Source of the DNA: Zelopaecilomyces penicillatus
Lineage: Eukaryota; Ascomycota; Sordariomycetes; Hypocreales; Pseudodiploosporaceae
Length of the DNA: 64,000 nucleotides
NCBI GenBank assembly: GCA_005765155.1
Contig: VCCP01000001.1
Coordinates: 6,572,001-6,636,000 of the forward strand
Reading direction: 5' to 3'
In this document: one piece after another, positions 60,531-64,000 of the stretch
Numbering within the stretch: position 1 is the first letter of the stretch
Layout of the letters: each line of letters starts with the position of its first letter
Program-made: the position numbers and the translations under genes
The notes under the pieces: model-generated
What the model was told of the DNA's origin: nothing
The model's database searches: none
What the model saw: only the letters and a program-made list of their open reading frames with translations

Positions 60531-61424
60531 CTGTTGGCTTCTCCTCTGAATCGCATTACATGTTGTTAACTAGGATTTGGGCTTCGAGTGGGAAGGGAGA
60601 GTTGATGCTATATTTGCTGATGAAGTGTTGAGACATGGTGGTATAAAAATGATACATAGCTTCATGTGAAGAGGTACTAAGAACAAGGGAAAAGGGGCGA
60701 ACAGGATGCGACATTGTTTGAGTGGTGTTGATGGGGGCCATATAGCCAACAAAAGTTTCTAATGACTGTATTAATTTATACATTGCAGTCTACATCTCCC
60801 GCATTTTTCTCTCATTAAATGGTAATGGGTTTCTGTCTGTGACACTGTTCGAGCGAGCACATAATGCGGATTTGGCAGATCCAGTATACAAGTCAACATA
60901 TAAGACAATCATGAAGCTTTCAAAGTTGAATTCAGCTAACCATATAAACGCTCAAAGGGATTTTCCCCTTGCCCTTATTCCCTCTATTGCAAGCCCCCTC
61001 TTTCCATTTCGATATTCTCCAGAGCTTTCCACACAGAATGACATATTGGAGAATACAATGGTGCCTTTAAACCCCTTAACCCCTTAACTAAACAACCTAT
61101 CTTTCACCAACCTCAGGAGGCCAGTCTCATTCCCCCAGTTTTACGAGCACAGAACGAAAAAAAAGTGTACAGCGTCCCCTAAATCCTGAATAAGTTCTAG
61201 ATGGGGAACAAAAGAAAAGTCACCCTTTCCCTATTGAAGTATCGTACAGCTGAAAACAAGTGCCTCCCTCGGGGAATTTAAAAAAATAAGTGCCACGCTG
61301 TAGACCTTTTAAGGGGACGTGTGAAGTTGGGGTATCCCCGGTTAGACCCCTCTCGTCGCGTATTACGAGTGTTGCAAGGCCAGCAGTTTCTTCATTCCAC
61401 GTTCTTTCTTCGGCGCTGCAAATA

Positions 61425-63653
61425 CTATGAGGCAGACGCAGCAGATCCAGAACCCGTGTTTGCCGCCTGTCGCAACCTGACCTTTTCGCGATGCCCAGAG
61501 AACTTGAGATGCGCTTCGAACTTTTGCGCTGTCATGTCTGGGCCAGGGGTGTAGAGCTTTGTGGTGCAGTCTAGACAGCGAATACGCGGAAGCCATGCAT
61601 ACTTTACGCCCTCTGGCACCGGGTGGGTTTGAACGGGCAGCTCGGTAACGGGATCAAGATATGAATACTTCATTATAGCTTCAAACATGTCGCCGTTGGG
61701 ATACAGCTTTTCGAGCTGCTTCAAGGCTGTGATGAGCCACTCAGGTGGAGGAGGCTATAATTCCAAAAAGAAAATGACATGTTAGTTTTGGATAACCACA
61801 AGACAGTGGAGTGGAGTAGATATACTCACGCCTGGAGGGGGGGATTGACCAGGGACAACTGGAGGTGCCGGTAAGCGACCGATCTGCCCGGGGGGGAGGT
61901 TACTAGATGGGCTTGGTTTATAGGACGATGTTGGTGGCACTGGTGGCAGCACTGGTGTTTGCGGCTTTGCTTTTGGTACAGGTACGGCAGTTGTTGTCCG
62001 TGAGTTGGGCGTTGAAACCAGGGGCTCAGACTGTGACGGGGCTCTCAAATCACGATAGTCGCCTCGCATCATGCGCTTGAGTTTCTCCTTGTTGATTCTA
62101 AGCGTGACCCACATGTGTGTGGGTTCCTCCGTCTCTTCCCTAAAGCGACGAGAAGTTCTCGTCTCATGGTGATGGCTAGCCGTCTCAGGAGTCTCCGACC
62201 GACCCAGATTGGCCATTCTCTGCTGAGCTGCCGAGGCGGCCCCACGCATACCTCTTGTCCGGGCTGTGCCGCTTGCCAGGTGTGAAGGTGCAGGTGATTC
62301 GGGGCTTGAGTCTTCACTATCCTCAGACTCCGAGATCTCCTGGCCATCACGGGCAGCTCTCTTTCGAGGGACTCCTGCGGCACGTTTATACAACCTACTA
62401 TCATTGATATCTGCTGCTGCACCAGGCAAAACGGAGGATACAATGAGAGTGCGGATTGTACGCTGTCTCTCCCTCAAATCTGGCAGTTGCGGTCCGCCTC
62501 TCCGGTTGATCGATCGCTTCTGGCGTCGCTGTTCGCGGGAAAACACCGTCTCATTCCGCTCAAGGTCGGCTTCACTCATCTCATACATGTAAGGGGCATA
62601 CTCTTTGGCTTGCTGTTGAGGACGGAAGACGGCAGGAAGTGGTGTCTGCAAGAATGCGGATACCAGATCCGAGTCTTCAACGGGTCGTCCGTCAAACGGA
62701 TGCCCGACACTATACAGGCTTCTTGTGAACAGCTGGGACTGCTCGCGAATGCAGTGGGCAATGGCCGTTGTGAACTCTCCTGACAGTGAGAGATCTCTGG
62801 CCATGTTGGCTGCAAATTCTTCTGGCGAGTTGGCAGGGTTGTTGATCTCCCACTCAAACTGGTCGACTAGCGTATGCTGGCCGATGGTGATGTTGAGCTT
62901 GATCAACACCCGCATTTCGTCGTTCTTGTAGGCGGAGTATGGCAGTTCAGGGTCGAGCGCGTCTTCTTCTGAATAGGCGAATGGGTAAAAATCATTGAGC
63001 TGCTCACGCATTTGAATGACAATTTGGTCATATACCGGTTGAGAAGCAGGCGGCTTTAATCCCATGTCCTCGACGAGCTGCGCAGCAAAAAGCTCCACGG
63101 CCAGGATTCGCTCATGCAGGTTCCATGTAAAGGTATCGCGCAGCTTGATCTTGTCCCACTCAACCTCCAGTCTCAGTGGAACCAGCTCTTCGTGTTGCTC
63201 GGACTGCTTGAGCATGTCCTTGCGGCTGTATTTGAGCCCTGGCGTTGTCCGGCGACCGGGGCGAGGTTTCTGTGATGGGTAGACGATCCGGGAGGGGCCA
63301 TGGTTTTCGGTGTGACCATTGGCGAAGCCATTGTATCCCTCGCCGTATAGCCTGCTTGGTGGAAACCACGCCTGGTAATTATTACGGACAGATCTATACT
63401 CGTTGATCTTCTCGCGCGTATCGTGCGTTGACGACGCGACTTGGGCGAATTGTTGGCTGAGAGCAGAGGCGGCGATGGAGTCGCGCATGGTGTAGCGCTC
63501 GACCATGAGCCTGTCGAATGATTCCTTTGTTCGCACCGGGATTTCCGCGGGCACGGATTGGGATGAGGCATCCTTGTCGTCTGTCGCCGGGACTGGTGTC
63601 GCGGTCGACGAGCTCGTCGCAGGCCCCGATGCGGATGGCTGAACAGCCGCCAT
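61425..63653 (-). CDS. SNF5: SNF5/SMARCB1-family chromatin remodelling subunit
   Basis: Core subunit of a SWI/SNF-class chromatin remodelling complex. Exons 61830..63653 and 61425..61754 give 717 residues. The N-terminus is Ala/Ser/Thr-rich. A conserved helical segment (VERYTMRDSIAASALSQQF) lies near residue 51, and the paired SNF5 repeats lie at about 155-345. Repeat one has LVPLRLEVEWDKIKLRDTFTW and MRVLIKLNITIGQHTLVDQF follows, then FAANMARDLSLSGEFTTAIA and IREQSQLF. Downstream are acidic Ser-rich and proline-rich linkers. The second exon carries PEWLITALKQLEKLYPNG, IRCLDCTTKLYTPGPDM and an HLKFSGHREKVRLR segment with two paired Cys and two His that could form a small zinc site. Filamentous fungi have two members, Snf5 and Sfh1 (RSC); the N-terminal segment favours Snf5, with moderate confidence. 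The intron is 75 nt. Confidence 0.88.
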
Positions 63654-64000
63654 GTTGAAGATGTGTTGCGAATGCCGGCGCAGCGGAATCGCCGCGGCGA
63701 TGCGGCAGCTTAGAGGCAGTCGTCCACCGTCAATTGCACACGCAATGCGGGATGGAGATCGAGGCTGTGGTGAGGTGGCGGCTGGGAAGGCGTTGGAGGA
63801 TGACTGTCAGCTGTAGAGGACGAGGCTTGGGATGGTTTGTGAGCGGATTCTGCTGCCAGAGTTCGCGACTGGACAGCCTCCCTGTGTGTGCTTTTCCTCT
63901 GGGTGAGTGTTGAAGTGGAAGGCTGAAACGCGATCGTAATGTACCTCTACCTCGAGTTTTGCTTATCGGTAGGCCTTTGCTGGGTATCCAGTACTTTGCA
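63654..64000. promoter_or_regulatory. SNF5 upstream region
   Basis: Sequence between the SNF5 start and the window edge, presumably its promoter and leader. No motif or further gene was recognised. Confidence 0.5.

Larger units (their letters stand above)
60118..61424. other. Convergent intergenic region, PDS5 and SNF5
   Basis: 1.3 kb of 3' flanks from two convergent genes. It holds the 21-bp-period minisatellite and a GT microsatellite (both listed separately). The remaining sequence is AT-rich with no gene-like frame. Confidence 0.55.

Overview
This is a gene-moderate stretch of a filamentous ascomycete nuclear genome. The evidence is the short GT-AG introns (about 47-171 nt, often with CTAAC or CTGAC branch sites), the single-copy housekeeping genes, and the protein set. 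It includes ATG101, which budding yeast lacks, a CaMKK-type kinase and a long fungal PH-LRR protein. The residue patterns look most like Sordariomycetes, probably Hypocreales; this is inference from remembered family patterns, not from a search. No transposon, rRNA, tRNA, CRISPR array or prokaryotic element was recognised.

Layout, left to right. A HAL4/SAT4-type kinase (minus strand) is followed by 6.8 kb without a recognisable gene. Next come a CaMKK-like kinase (minus), TRAPP subunit BET5 (plus), peroxin PEX3 (minus), autophagy factor ATG101 (plus) and a forkhead factor of the HCM1/Sep1 type (minus) with a 4.5 kb gene-free region upstream. The centre holds PAN1 (minus), a PH-LRR protein (minus), cytochrome b5 reductase CBR1 (plus), and the Paf1-complex subunit CTR9 (minus). 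After that lie an unrecognised single-pass membrane protein (plus), sorting nexin SNX41/ATG20 (plus), the mRNA capping guanylyltransferase CEG1 (plus) and an unrecognised Ser/Thr-rich repeat membrane protein (minus). A 3.5 kb gene-free region then precedes cohesin regulator PDS5 (plus); a 21-bp-period minisatellite follows it, and the chromatin remodeller subunit SNF5 (minus) closes the window.

The genes are not an operon or a biosynthetic cluster. Loose themes are membrane traffic and autophagy (BET5, ATG101, SNX41, PAN1, PEX3), RNA polymerase II transcription and chromatin (CTR9, CEG1, SNF5, forkhead, PDS5) and signalling kinases. Neighbours are mostly divergent or convergent. Exon boundaries were worked out by hand from splice consensus, reading-frame continuity and family conservation; every multi-exon model given here closes in frame.

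The least explained items are the Ser/Thr-rich protein with three and a half 25-residue repeats, an N-terminal membrane anchor and a possible start codon split by an intron; the membrane protein at 43.1-44.7 kb, whose second exon is open in two frames; the stop-free 72-nt intron inside the HAL4-type kinase domain; and the Glu/Asp-codon-like minisatellite between PDS5 and SNF5.
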